From NCBI RefSeq assembly GCF_011745365.1, contig NW_024468912.1, forward strand, positions 4,836,001 through 4,900,000: DNA of 64,000 nt. Direction: 5' to 3'. This DNA is from Cryphonectria parasitica EP155. Its lineage: Eukaryota > Ascomycota > Sordariomycetes > Diaporthales > Cryphonectriaceae. A program made the translations under genes and the position numbers. Shown here piece after piece: positions 27,764-39,894 of this stretch. The notes under the pieces were generated by a model. The model did no database searches. It was not told the DNA's origin and saw nothing but the letters and a program-made list of their open reading frames with translations. Positions within the stretch are counted from its first letter, which is position 1. Each line of letters starts with the position of its first letter.

Positions 27764-28216
27764 ATGTCAGGCTTTGCAGTGTCCCGGAGGGCTAAGGGGG
27801 AGGCGGGGCCAGCCGTGCCAGCTTACTATCGAGTAGACCAAGCATAATCCAGAGCAACGTACTGCTCAAAGACCGTTTTGTTAGTCACAGCTCACCTTGG
27901 GCTTGTCTTCATCATCTTTTTCTCTTCCTTCTTTGGCCTATCGCAGGACTTGTGGCCAAAATTCAAGTTGGGCCTGGAAGAAGACGCGGTTTCTCTGCAA
28001 TCTTCACAGAAATATATCAGTGCGGCACTTAGCGAGCTCAAGAGGTGGACGAGCAACTTGACAGTAAGGCCATGCTTCTTGCAATTGTAACTAGCTGCAC
28101 ATATCATCATCATCATTATCATGCTGTAATAGCTTTTGTTCTATCTCTCGTAGGATGACGGCCTGCTTTGCATGGTGCAAAATACTGCACATATTATTTT
28201 AGGCAGAAACCTCTGA
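27764..28216 (+). CDS. Tentative tiny spliced gene, unknown function
   Basis: A 39-codon exon (27947-28063) reads DLWPKFKLGLEEDAV and on to SELKRWTSNLT, a helical, coiled-coil-like sequence. It sits between a good acceptor (tatcgcag) and a good donor (gtaagg). The next acceptor (ctctcgtag, with a T-rich tract) opens a 21-codon exon (28154-28216) that continues in phase and ends at TGA. Upstream, an ATG at 27764 starts a frame ending AYYR or AYYRVDQ. It joins in phase with either a weak GT donor at 27833 or a GC donor at 27842. The product would be about 82-85 aa. A further exon could exist around the ATG at 27576. I do not recognise the protein. Exon 2 is the most convincing part; the 5' end is a guess. 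Confidence 0.3.
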
Positions 28217-29364
28217 GCTTAGCCATGTGAACTGTTGTAAAATAAGGCTCTCAAAAGGCCGCGGAAAGGGACGAGTCATGGGAAGCGTTCTTGTACTTTA
28301 TATCTGGTCTGGTACATATATTCGCCATGAGTACTGGGAAGGGTTGGACTCAATGATCCTTCTTGATTCGTTCGTAAATTGCAAAGACCAGGTCATGGAA
28401 GTGGATTGCATTGAACTTGACTCTAAGCGTCGGTTTTTTATTTTTATTTGTTCGTCTGTTCAATTCCATGCTCGGCGAACAAAAAGCGTGGCCCATCGCT
28501 CAGCAACCTTCCTGGGGCTACGGGACGCGCTGAGCTGAGCTGAGGCTATTCAAGTATATACACAAACCTTATGCACGAATCGTCCATAGCCAGCGACTCC
28601 AAATCTGGAGGTAGTGACTGTGGACAGTCTGGTCTGTCTCACCCCCTCGCCTCCATATGCAAGCAGAAACCGGGAAGGAAAGAAAAGAGATTACCCTCGA
28701 GGGTCGTAGAGCCGAGGCCGAGTGCGTACCGCCTGTGAGCGCGAATCAGAACCGCAGAGCGGTAGGTGTGTGTTCTTTCCCTTCATTTTTCCTCCAGCTT
28801 TCCTTCTTTTTCTCTTCTCGATCTTCATCCTCTGCCAGAACTCCTTTGGGCCTATCCTCAAACCTCCGTTATAGGTCACTAGTCTTCATCCTGGCCATTC
28901 CCTTCCTCGCTGTCCTTCTCGCTGTCATGGACCTACTACTGCTCTGGCCCTGCTGCTCTCTTCCACTCCAAGCGTCAAGGGAGCGGAACTATATAATGAC
29001 TTGCCTTGGTGGCCGGCATTCAGCCTTCTAAACATCACCTTCATTTGTCTCCTGGAACGGCTGACTTTTGGGCATCCTACATGAGAGCGCATGAGCCGTT
29101 CTGCGTGGAAAAGCCACCTTGATTGGGCTTACTACTCTCCTCCAGCTTCGATTCTTTTCTCTGGTTCACTAATGACAACGGAAGCAAGCCCCAAAAGAAC
29201 TCTTGATATGGACACGTGTGATATATTACGAGCTCAGCTCATGTTCATTCCCTCCCAGACCCCTACTATTCAATCTCCCAAAATGAATTACCCAAGAAGA
29301 TATTAGAATTCTCCCAGACGCCTTATCAACCAATCATATTCGCCACCCTCCATTTCCAAATTCA
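28217..29364. other. Intergenic, no gene recognised
   Basis: Mixed-composition DNA. The longest + frame (28657-29031) has a hydrophobic CT-derived stretch and no domain character. It ends at the 3' side of the App1-like gene. Confidence 0.45.
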
Positions 29365-31074
29365 TCAAGACATTGCCATCACTATCAAGACCACGCCCAG
29401 CCCCGCGCTCAGGCTCCTCCACCATCCTGGAGGGACCACCGTTCCGGCCGCCCCAAACGGCAAGTTCTGCTCGCCGAACGTGACGTTCTGCGCGATGGTC
29501 GTGTTCAGACACTCTCCGCTGGCAATGTCCAGCCCCATGAGGTCGTCCGCGTTGTTAAAGAACATGTACGTGCTCTCGTTCAGGCCCTTGAAGCCCTTGG
29601 TGTCGTAGGGGAACGGGTCATCGCTGTCCGTCAGGTTGGAGTTGGTCGTCTGGTACGCCGACGACGAGTTCTTGAGCCAGATGCACTGGACCTGACCTGG
29701 GAAGTCGGTAGCCATCTCGGGATAGTCCGACATGACGTCGCTGTTAGACGTGTCGGCCACTAGGATGAACTTGCGCTGCGGGAATGTCTCGAAGATTTTG
29801 GTGAGCAGGAACTTGCGGATCGAGAGCGTCGCCGATGCGTCTGAGAAGTTCAGCGGGCGCGTGTCGAACGAGCCGAACGGGTACGTCTTGTAGATGAAGC
29901 TGGCAAACAGAACATCGTCAGCGGTGCGGATCATCATGACGATCAGATGGGGAGAAAATGCTTACTCCATGTAGTTCTTGGTCACCTGTTCCGGGGTGGT
30001 GGTCAGGTAGTGGAAGTGTAGGTTCTGGACGGACTTGCTCCAGCTCGCGTATACCTCGGGCATGTTTTCCCATGCTGTGAAGGGCTTCGCGAACGAGTTC
30101 AGGATTCCCACCTCTGGATCCCAAATCTTTGTAACACCTACCACGAACCTCAATGTGAGCATGCTTGTATTTTATGTATACCTCTCTCCAAAGAAAAAGA
30201 AAAAAAAGGGGGCGGGGGGGGGGGGGTGTCCCAAAAACTTACGCAAGATGTCATCAATATCGGAGATGATAGTGATCCCCTCGGTGGGCACGAGAAATGC
30301 GGTGGCGTTGCCCGTCGTGGCGGCGCCCTGCACGTAGACATCCAGGAGCTGGAGCTTGTCCGTCTCGTTCCCGGGCAGCAGATAGGCCCCACTGGCGCCC
30401 GTGGTGTTTGCCAGCACAACGAAAGAGTCAAAGTCGCCCTCGGCCGTCGTGTTGTAGGGCATGGTGATATTTTGGGCACCGCCCCTCGCGTTGATGGCGC
30501 CGCTGTCCGTGCTGGAGTTGACCGCCACATTGTTCACAAAGTTGATGATGACCTCCTCGTTGTCCTGCTGCACGACAAAGATCTCGCTCGTCAGGTTCCG
30601 CGCCTGGTCCTGCTCGTCTGCCGGCAGGTCCTGGATGTTGCTACCGATCAGGAACTTGTTGGCCAGGCTGTTGAGGTCGTCGGTCGAGATGTTGGGCTGC
30701 TTGAAGATGTTGCCGTGCACGCGCACGTTCCATCCTTGGTCGGTCCAGTTGGCGTAGGGTGGCACATTGAGCGCCTGTGTCGGGCTCGCTGCAAGGTCGC
30801 TCGACGAGATGCCCAGGCTCGACAACACCGCCGTGCCCGTGGGGAGGTCGTTGAAGAACTGCGGCACGCCTGACGCGACGAAGGACGAGACGTCAGACCC
30901 GAGGGACGAGAACATGGAGCCCAGGTAGCTGCCCAGGTCGATGCGTCGCTCGAGCTCTGCCCTCGACACGACGGGCGCCGGTGTGATCATGGGATGGGCA
31001 GCTGGGACAGCCGCAGCCAGGTGGGCAGCCGAGAGGGCTCCCCACACGAGCAGGAGAGATCTGGTGTGGGTCAT
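29365..31074 (-). CDS. Secreted App1-like phosphatase (DUF2183), probable GPI anchor
   Basis: Related to the catalytic domain of yeast App1, a phosphatidate phosphatase of the HAD type. Exons in transcript order 31074-30243, 30137-29966 and 29899-29365 give 512 aa with matching phases. A signal peptide is visible (MTHTRSLLLVWGALSAAHLA, cleavage about residue 22). The N-terminal half holds a beta-rich region with several N-glycosylation sequons (NWT, NLT, NIT, NTT). The catalytic motif ITIISDIDDILRVTKIW crosses intron 1, followed by HFHYLTTTPEQVT, KTYPFGSFDTRPL, LSIRKFLL and ILVADTSNSDVMSDYP, all usual for DUF2183. The C-terminus is a short hydrophobic tail (LGVVLIVMAM) after a small-residue stretch, consistent with a GPI signal. 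Unlike canonical DxDxT, the residue after DIDD is Ile. Substrate is unknown; a cell-surface role is inferred. Confidence 0.85.
30214..30226. repeat. 13-base G run inside App1-like intron 1
   Basis: A C tract in the pre-mRNA, 16 nt after the 5' splice site of intron 30138-30242, followed by a T-rich stretch. Confidence 0.9.
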
Positions 31075-32091
31075 GTTGTTGTTGGGTTGGTTGGTCGTAT
31101 GGGATGATGTTATTTGGACCTCTGTCGACCTCCTGCAACTGACCGTTCTCTACAAGTAAAACGAAGGTTCGATTAAACAAACTAAGTCTCGCCACACGTT
31201 AAGAAGGTTCGCGTGCTCCTGTCGTGGGGTCTTTCTCTCTCGTCCTCTTTATGACAGTCAGTCAAAAGCTAAGGTGGATGAAGGCAAGGCAAAAGGAGAA
31301 AAAGGCAGGCTGGACCGTCGTTTCAAGCTTATTGCAGTGCTTAATTGTTGACGATGACGTCGTCCTTCCCCTTTGGGCGATGACAATGTCTCGTCTGTGG
31401 TTTCCATTGGTGGGCCCCAAGCCTGGAGGACGATTGAGTGGGGCCGTTCCTTCGCCTGCTACAAAGTTACAAAATCGAACCCCTGGCGCAAAACCAAGAA
31501 ATCAGGGAAATCAGGAAAAGTTGCTCGAATTACCCCGTCATGTTATAACATGGGTGGTGCTGGACCTGCAGGAGCCAAAACCTTGGCATTTAAGACCTGG
31601 GCCAGAACGTTTTCGCTCCTTTACTATGGTACCCTTGGGTACAGCAATCATGCGTCACCATGCACGCCCAGGATCGACTTCAGACCAGTGTTGAGCTCAA
31701 GCAGTCATTAACGACAACCTGCTCTCTACTCAATCACATGCAAAACGCAACCCACCAAGACCAATACAGACTGTATTTACGACTGCGACGCACTACTTCT
31801 CAACTATGCGCCGACAGAATGAGATAGCACGAGTATTGAGATTGGGGTATATATTTCTCTAGTCATTCCGCCCGCATCGCAGGGCAGGCGAAAATGCCAG
31901 AGAAAACATTGCAAGAGAGAAAAAAACACAATTGTCAAGAAATGAGGTATCAATCTCGAAGCAAGGACGAGAAGAAGAAAACCGTTTGATCACCACCACC
32001 CGTCTCATTGAGAGCGCATAAACAAATCCGCGCTGCGTCGTCCTCTTTTCCAACCCAGCTCAGAAAGCATGGGGCAGCTCACTGGGCCGCC
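31075..32091. other. Intergenic between two minus-strand genes
   Basis: Holds the promoter of the App1-like gene (from 31075 upwards) and the 3' UTR of the sugar transporter (below 32092). The + frames of up to 156 codons here have no domain character. Confidence 0.5.
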
Positions 32092-34565
32092 CTACGACTT
32101 CTGTACAGGGTCGGCGTCCGCCGCATTCTCCTTCATCTCCGTCTGCGCCTTGTTGTCCAGCTTCTCCGACTCGGACTCGCTTTGGACCCTCTCTACGCGG
32201 TCAAAGTGGTACAGTGGAGGCAGCACGGCATCCTTCTTGAAGAGCACGTACCGCCTGAACCACCACGGTGCCCAGGTGAAGATCTGGTACCTCATGAAGG
32301 TGCGGGTGGGCACAGCAAACACTATTTTGATTGTCAGAAGTCAGTTTTTTCTTAAGTACAAGATGAATGACTTTGGGAGGGCGGGCAGGTTTCAGAGAAA
32401 GAAAGTTAAGAAGGAAATACGTACCGTAGTCCAGCTCCTCGAGCGTCCTCTGTTTTGTCTCGGGCACCCACAGGAAGATCATGAAGAAGGCAACAACGTT
32501 GAAGCCGGCGTACAAGCAAAAGGCACCAATCACGCCCAGCGACGCCAAAATAGCAGGGAAGGAAATGCTGAGCACGGCGGCGAAGAACAGACACGTAGAC
32601 ACAGCCCAGGCCATACCCACCTCACGGTGAGACAGGGGGAACACCTCGGCCGAGTAGGTGAAAGGCACAGGTCCCTCGCCAGGCGAATAGAAGGCGCAAA
32701 AGATGTAGACGAAGAGCGCAACAAGTCCCAAGTGGACGTTCCCCTCGCCCGGGATGAGGGTGCAGAGACCAGCCGCAAGGAGAGACCAAGCCATCTGGGA
32801 AAGGACAATCAAATGTCAGATCTTGTTACCATACTGAAAGACTTTGGAAATGAAGAGAGGGCCGGGCAGGGCCATGGGTGATGACTTACCTGTGGGAAAG
32901 TGAAGAGCAGGAGAGATCGCCGCCCGAAGGTATCAATAGTCCAGATAGCAGGCCAGGCAAACAGGAAATTGATCAGGCCAAAGCCAAAAGAGGCAATCAG
33001 AGCGTTGTACGCCGTGGTGCCAGCATCCTCAAACACAGTACTGGAGTAAAATGCGATGATATTGATGCCGCACATCTGCTGGGCAATCATGACCACAAAG
33101 GACGCCAGCGTCGCACGGCGGAGGCGGGGGATGGTAAACAGCTCAATAAAGCGCTGCGCGTATGTCGAGCCGTGTAGGATCTCCCTCTCAACCTCGATCT
33201 GGGCGTGAATGTAGTAGAGATCTCGCGCGGCCTGTATGGGATGGTTGCGGAGGCGCAGCAGCGACCGCATGGCGTCCTGGTAGCGGCCCTTCTTCATGTA
33301 CCAACGAGGAGACTCGGGGCAGAAGAAGATGAGGACCATCAGAGGGATAGCTGGGATGAAGGCACTGCCCAACTGAAGACGCCAGGCGATAGAACCAACT
33401 CTGCCCAGGATCAGGTTCGCGCAGGTGCCGAGGCAGATACCAAAGGCAGTCCACATTTCTGCAACGAAGTGGTCAGCATTCGCCTGTATGAAGCAGAGGG
33501 GGGTTATTTGTCCAGGATTTCTTACGCCAAGTCATGACAAGAGCACCACGGATCGAAGCAGGAGCATTCTCGGCGGCAAAGATGGGAACACTGCTGGCCT
33601 TGGCCCCCATTCCCACGCCCAAAAGAAGACGGCAGACGAGAAGCTGTTGCCAAGTCTGAGCACAGGCACTTCCGAGGACGGGCCAGAAGCAGAATTGGGC
33701 AGCAGCAAAGATGGTGCCTATAGTTGGAAAGAATGGAAGAAAGATTAGTTAGGGATGTCCCAGGGCACTAATACCCCAAAAGGGAGGGAGAGAAGTGTAT
33801 TAGTAGGCTCTCACCTCGGCGGCCAAGAACGTTGTTCAGGGGGTCCGACAGCCAGCATCCAAGCAGGCTGGTCCACAGGTCAGTATAAAGTGTGATCATA
33901 GGAGGAGGGAGAATGCCAAAAAGATGTCTCGACTTACGCGCTTCCAACGTATGGTGCAGAAACAATCAGTCCCTCGAGGTAAAGACCGTAGTTGGTACTC
34001 GTGTCCAGACCAAGGGCCTGGGGGAAAGACAGGACAGCACCGTTGCTACCTTCCTGGTCCCAACCCTGAACGGCGGCGCCAATGGAACAAGTGATGATAG
34101 TCAGGTACAGGACCTTGGGAACTCTCCACTTGTGTTCGACCTCCTTGATAAGAACTGCGACCTCCTCCTCGGTAAGCTTCTGCTCTCCGCTGATTTCTTC
34201 GAAGCTGTCCGGGTCCTGTGCCACCAAGGCGCCCTTCTTGAAGTATTCAATATGCTCCGAGAGGCCCTTCTCGTTCACAAAGTCCTCTACCTGCCCCAGG
34301 AGCTCATGCTTGGACAGACCAGCCAAGGGGTTCTTGATCTTAGCATCGAGGTTCTCAGAGAGATCTGTCGGCTTGATCGCCGAGCTATGATGGACGCCAT
34401 GCTCCGCGTGCGAGTGGTCGTGGTAGGAAGGCCTGGGTAAGATGGTCAGCGGCCCGTTGCCTTCTCAACCCCGTCCCAAGGTTGAGCATCAAAAAACACA
34501 ATTGCGGAGAAATCAACATACTGAGGGGCAGGCTCAATGCCTGTAGGGGTTTCGTCGGCACCCAT
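32092..34565 (-). CDS. MFS sugar/polyol transporter with long N-terminal extension
   Basis: Membrane sugar porter. Exons in transcript order 34565-34522, 34432-33938, 33867-33815, 33717-33526, 33458-32890, 32794-32425 and 32321-32092 give 650 aa, all in phase. The first ~120 residues are a hydrophilic cytoplasmic extension with a His-rich patch and acidic helices ([20 protein letters not shown]). The first membrane segment contains [16 protein letters not shown]. Other landmarks are [11 protein letters not shown] with LGRRG (loop 2-3 motif), [13 protein letters not shown] (loop 6-7), [15 protein letters not shown] (segment 7), [31 protein letters not shown] and the [12 protein letters not shown] signature after segment 12. 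The basic-acidic C-tail is cytoplasmic. The family is certain; the substrate (hexose, disaccharide or polyol) cannot be read from sequence. A TATA box lies about 230 bp upstream. Confidence 0.93.
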
Positions 34566-34796
34566 TGCGATCAGTCGTGCAAATGTTTGGCTTGGTCAAG
34601 AGAGATGGGCAAAAAGGGAAGTGTAAAGGAAACAATTAGGGTTGGGATTTGAGAATTGGAAACAACCGTCTCTCCAGTTCAGGACAGAAAAAGCAGCTTC
34701 GGCTGCTTCTGGGACCTTGTGGAGCAGTGGAGTGAAGGAGAGCAAGTGAAGTAGGTGAATGGGCAGCAGGTGAAGGGATCAGCAGCCGCCTCGATC

Positions 34797-34804
34797 TTTA
34801 TATA
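34797..34804 (-). promoter_or_regulatory. TATA box of the sugar transporter gene
   Basis: On the minus strand the motif reads tatataaa, in the context cctatataaagatcg, about 232 bp before the start codon at 34565. The region between is a CT/GA-rich leader. Confidence 0.6.
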
Positions 34805-37800
34805 GGACGATGGCAGGCATACGACGAACGAAGAGATGAACTACCAAGATCCATCCCCGCAAGCGATGCTCAACCCCAGACACGCCCCAGGGTCTCATGA
34901 ATTCACAGCGATGGGAGCAGGGTATGATGCACAAATGGGGGGTTTAGCCGATACAACATTGTGAGAGTCAAAAGTGGCTAAGTCGAGTACCCTCCAAGGC
35001 GTGCAAGCATCTATGTGCGCCCCCCCCCCCCTCTCCCCCCAAGGTCAAGACCACACTCTGAATCCGGTCTGCGTGACCAGGGCCGAACGAATTGGATGAA
35101 CAAGCTGCCCACCCTTCCCCCGTCTTCATGGCAGGGATTTTGTGTACAAAACAAGTACCTTTTTTCCATTGGCGTATAGACCGCATCGCCCGTAGCAACC
35201 AACACACACACACACATACACACACACATACATACAGCATGCTCCTAATAGCTCGTGGCAGATGGACCCTTTTACATTCCACAGATCAGCGGCTCGGAAA
35301 CGTCTGAGTTGTACCGGAAGCATCCTGGTGATTTGAATGAGAGAAACAAGACACAAGAGTGAGACAACAGAGTACCCTGCCACCCCTGCCTCTCACTTTG
35401 CGGGGTGGTTGGTCGCGTCCGTGTTCAGCCCTTCCCGTGAGACGTCACAGCAGACACACAAGCGCATTGTTCTTTAGTTCTGGCCTAGTCGACCTTTTGG
35501 ACATGACTACACGCCCGAGGGACAAGCTCTCAACCCGTCTGGGGCCCAGCCATCGTCCAATGAGGTGGCGAGAGGAGGGGGAGGAGGAGGAGGAGCAGGA
35601 GGAGGCAGGGGTTGACTTCTCAAGAGGCGGGAGATTCCTCGGCCGTACTGAGCCGCGTTGTGGCCAATATGCTGCAGGTGACCTTTGCGTCCTCTAAACT
35701 CGCTCTGGTAAGGAGGACGACCAGGGCGGAATCCCATGGGCAGGGTGGTATCTCATAGGCCGTTGTAGCTAGAGGATGCCGTGGTGTGGAGAAGACGGGT
35801 CAGGGAAGCAACAGGAAAGGACGCCCTCTGAGATGCTTGTTCTCATAGCTTGGACGACGGCTCACCGAGTTTTTACCAGCGACGTAGGTCGATCTCTAGG
35901 CTTCGCTTTGGCCTCGAGTCCAACCTTTCTTTGACCCTCTTTTCTCTCCATGGGGAGATCTCCTTCGTCCTGGCCGACTTGGGGGGAAATATGGGCCAAC
36001 CAGATCTGCTGCTGTGGCCCTGGCGCCTTGATGAATGAAGAAGTGGAGAATCCTGCGAGATTTGTGTGGGTGTTGCCGCGTGGCGGCGGAGACTCACTCG
36101 GACATACATTCTCATCCGTGTTGGATTGAATTCCTTAGGCCGTGACTCGTCAACACCACCTGGACCGTGATAAACCTGGTTTGAGCGACTTGTTTGTCTG
36201 CGCAACTGAAAGATTCCCATCGTCCTCCCAGCGGGAATTGGAGCACCGGCCTCCCAGGAACCATGGATCGACAGGAGCTGCGGTGCTCATTGGGCACCCA
36301 AGCAGCTGGGAGCTCAGGAATGCGGAGGTGGTTGGTCTCCGCAAGAAACACAACCAAAAAAAAAAAGCTGGAACCAGCATGGCGAACGGGTCTCATGTTT
36401 TCCCTCTCCCATGTTCCCGGAATGTTCCAGGCGGGATGGCACGCATATGCGAGCGGCCCACACAAGGCAACAATGGGATTGCTCATGTGACTGTCTTCTT
36501 TTATCCAAGAACGAACCAACCTGTTCCAATAGACACATGGACAACTGAGACATCCAGCCGCTTTTTGCCCCTTCCGACTAAGGGACTGGCTGCGTCGCTC
36601 CTCGGAGAGTCCTTCTGTATCAACAGCCTGTCCTAGCCACCGAGACAGCCGACGACACCCGACGGCGGAAACTCGAGGGTAACATTCCATGCCCTAGGCT
36701 AAAGCAACCATGCTATCTCGCCTATCAGCAGCAGCGCCGCCTGCAAGCAGGAGTTGACCACAACACACAGGCTGCTTTGACGTCACGAGGTCCTCGAAGC
36801 AGTGCCAGTGCATCTGTTTGGGGAAAAAGAGGCGGCTGACAAGGCTTGAGGACGTGTCGAGGTCGGACGTCCGTTGAAGAGCCTCAGTGGAGTGAACGTT
36901 GGTCTAGTTGAACAATATAGTCAAAAGGCCAAGACTGGAACCGCCGACGGATCAAGTACTGGCGGGGCGCGCGGTGCAGGCCGAGCACCAGCAGAAAGCT
37001 TGTGCTGTACTGATTAGCAGCGCGATGGTGGCGCTCCTTTGATAGATCAAGGCCGTCCAAAGCTCGCCAAGAGATTCACTAGCCAGCCCAGCCGTGGCCC
37101 GTCCACCGTGAGGGGGAGAATGGCGGGTGGGTCCCTCTGCCCTCTCCCCTCCTCTCGTCGCATGGAGACAACTCGAGGCTCAACCTGCTCGACCAAGGCC
37201 AGGGCTGGTTTTATGAACGCCTTCCTGGCGATGTTGGGTCCTAGCAAGGGTCAAGAAGACCTGATTCGTGTGAGAGCAGGTGAATGGCGCAATGCAGGCA
37301 AATCGGGCCGTAGCACACTTGTTTCTTCTGCTTTCGCGTCGTATTACGTACATTATCTTTCTTGTCCGTTGTCTGCTCTTAGTAGCGAGCAATTGGACGA
37401 TGCGCGGTTGACTTGGCATCGCAGATTGTGGCTGTTCGCGTCCATCCACGAGGGCACAGGGGACCCCCTCCCCTTCTCGCTTGACCGCCAAATAGCTGAT
37501 GTATTGATGTTGAGGTTGGCATTGGCGTTGGCGCTGGGGCGGGTTGGGAAAGGTGCAAATGGGATTTGATGGGATTCTCGAGGATTGTGCCTGAAGCCTA
37601 GAGGTTACTGTACCTAGTACATTGAAGCATCTACTAAGTCGCACCTTCCGAATGTAATGGCCAGACCAGGCTAGCTTCTCGAGGGGCTGTCCTTCCCTCA
37701 CCCTTTCCTCATGGTATCGTGCAGCAGTGTTGTCAGCGCGGTGGTACCTTGATAATCAGTGGTGTTGTACGCTATACTCCAGGGCAGGGATCCTCTCTGG

Positions 37801-39342
37801 ACTGCTGCTGTGGGGGGTGGCCATGGATCCTGCGGGTCATTGCTAGGGTCTCCCATCTCTCCAAATCTCACGCAGCACAACATCAATCCACTCACACGTT
37901 CTCTCGTGTCGACATCCAAAATATGACTTGAACACCAACAATCACGATGGAGCCCGCGCAACGATCTAATCTTCATGCATCTACACTCCTGTGCAGCATA
38001 CACATCAGCTAATATTCCGCTCTTCCGCCTCTCGTCCAATCATTGCTGCAGCTTGCAAGACTTTTGTTTCCAGAATCAACTCTACTTGATGACTGACTCA
38101 TATCACCTGCATACTCCTCGTACTTGTATCCCTCCATGGCCAGAAGGATTGTATAGGCTCCGGTGGATCCCGATATGGCTTCACAAGACACGCTTCGATC
38201 AGGTTCTAGACTGAGGCTTCACGATTCTCGCCACGAACTAAACTCGTGTCTTTTTCGACTTGCACACGCCACTCTTGCTGTAGCGGACCTCAGCTCAAAG
38301 CTGGCACAACTGTTGAGAGAGGGGCCAATTTTGGTACGACGGCATTTGAGGCTGGCTCCACTACTGAGGTGCCATGCCGACTGGTGGTAAATATGGCTGG
38401 GCCTCGTCGAGGTGTGTGGCTCAACGAGGCTGGCTCATTTAGCTCACAGCTGCAACTCAACGTTTACCAGTCAATCGAGGAGCATCCTACTCGACCGCCA
38501 AACGCTCTACCTAGGGTGGAAGTGGGAGGGATGGAGGGGGAAAGGTGAGAGGGGTTGAGAAGCACCCATACGCTCGGGACATGCTGGATCGTGATCCGTT
38601 ACATTGCCAAATTATCGTAGCTCCACGAGGGTCACTACCCGCTTACCTGCAAGACATGCTGACCGCTCACAGGTGGTGGTACTCCATGCATGCATGCATG
38701 TAGCTGTTCTCATCCCTCCACGTGCGACCGACTGTCAGCGCGAGCCACGTGGAAGATGCCATTGGCCCCTTGGACCCCGATGTGCTTCTTGGCGTCCGAG
38801 GTGGCACACATACAAGAAACAATGAAACAACACGCGCGACTCAACATTCAGCTCAGCTCTCTGTCGCTACCCAACCACGGGATCTTCTGTCTATACCCTT
38901 CAACTGCATCGGGCCAATCCTGATACTACGGAGTAGGGCCTCCGAAGATCATAGCGCATACTCAGTAAGAGATGGTAGCTTCATACATGCTGTTCCCCTC
39001 ACACACACACACACACTCACTCACAGACCAATAACCTACTGGGCTAAAGGTCATGCTCTGAAACATTCACTCGGGCACAAGATGGGTAACTGGGGTGTCT
39101 TTTATGAAGCATTGTTCATCAAGATGATCTCTGCGATTGAGGATAAAGCATCTACGGCAAGAGATTCCTTCTCACAGTAGGTACGTTTAAGACTATGGAA
39201 AACAAGCTTGCTCACCGCGTGAAAATGTGACAAACAGGATCTTACATATTGCAATGTACAAGCCGGGCATTGTACGATGCGTATTGTGGTGGGTTCAAGA
39301 GAGAGAAAAGGAGAGGCTGTGCGCGTCTTAGCTGTGGGAAAC
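34805..39342. other. 4.5-kb gene-poor region
   Basis: Contains a 12-base C run (35020-35031), CA repeats near 35200-35235 and 39000-39025, and a GATC/GAGG-rich stretch near 35570-35610. Overlapping frames on opposite strands (36112-36690 against 36142-36636; 37039-37569 against 37180-37701) have no domain character and are not called. Confidence 0.5.
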
Positions 39343-39894
39343 TCACTGTGGGAAACGAGCGCCCAGCGTGATCAAGAACTCAGGCAGCCAGTTGTAGATG
39401 ACCCTCCCTCGGCTGGACAGGCTCGCCAGCCGCACCCGTCGTCTCTGGCCCCTACCCATCGTGGGCCTGAAGTTCCTCACTGCCCTGGCGGTCAAGACCT
39501 CCCTTAGGACGCCCTGGGGGTTCGGTCCGGGCTGTGAGGGCCATGGGTTCAGACGCACTTGCAAGGGCCTGTAATCGGGCACACTCTCGATGACGGCCGT
39601 GGGGATAGTCGACAATCGGATGAAGCCTGGGGCCCGGAGGTTCCAGATGTGCGGGTGGCGCAGGTCCACGTTTCGACGCTGCGGAATGTCACTGAATTGT
39701 TGCACCGGGCGCCTGCTTCCGGGGATGACAGCTTCCTGGAGTTGGTACCAGGTCAGGGACCAGTCGGCTGCCTTGGCGGCTACGGCACGGGCGTCATCCA
39801 ACGGACAGCCTGCCGGCAGGTTGAAGTACTCGAGGGCGATGACGACGCCCTCGGCAATGTGCGCTGCAAGGGGAGATGAAAAGTGCGTCGCCAT
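39343..39894 (-). CDS. Hypothetical protein, unrecognised
   Basis: A single open frame of 183 aa beginning MATHFSSPLAAHIAEGV with ATG at 39894. It contains VAAKAADWSLTWYQLQEAV, an IWNLRAPGFIRLSTIP stretch, a Pro-rich middle and a basic C-terminus (GRGQRRRVRLASLSSRGRV) ending LPEFLITLGARFPQ. No signal peptide, membrane segment or known domain is seen. The frame is the only sizeable one in an otherwise gene-free interval, and its local GC is clearly higher than the AT-rich DNA just upstream, which argues for a real gene. A shorter + frame overlaps it. It could be a lineage-specific gene or part of a longer spliced one. Confidence 0.45.
   Translation of the reverse strand: MATHFSSPLAAHIAEGVVIALEYFNLPAGCPLDDARAVAAKAADWSLTWYQLQEAVIPGSRRPVQQFSDIPQRRNVDLRHPHIWNLRAPGFIRLSTIPTAVIESVPDYRPLQVRLNPWPSQPGPNPQGVLREVLTARAVRNFRPTMGRGQRRRVRLASLSSRGRVIYNWLPEFLITLGARFPQ

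Noticed and set aside
34636..34650. Single ttaggg next to ttggg, telomere-like
   Set aside because: One isolated copy in a promoter region is not a telomeric array.
36112..37701. Overlapping frames of 160-190 codons on both strands
   Set aside because: Opposite-strand frames of equal length with no domain features or splice context are expected by chance in this GC range.
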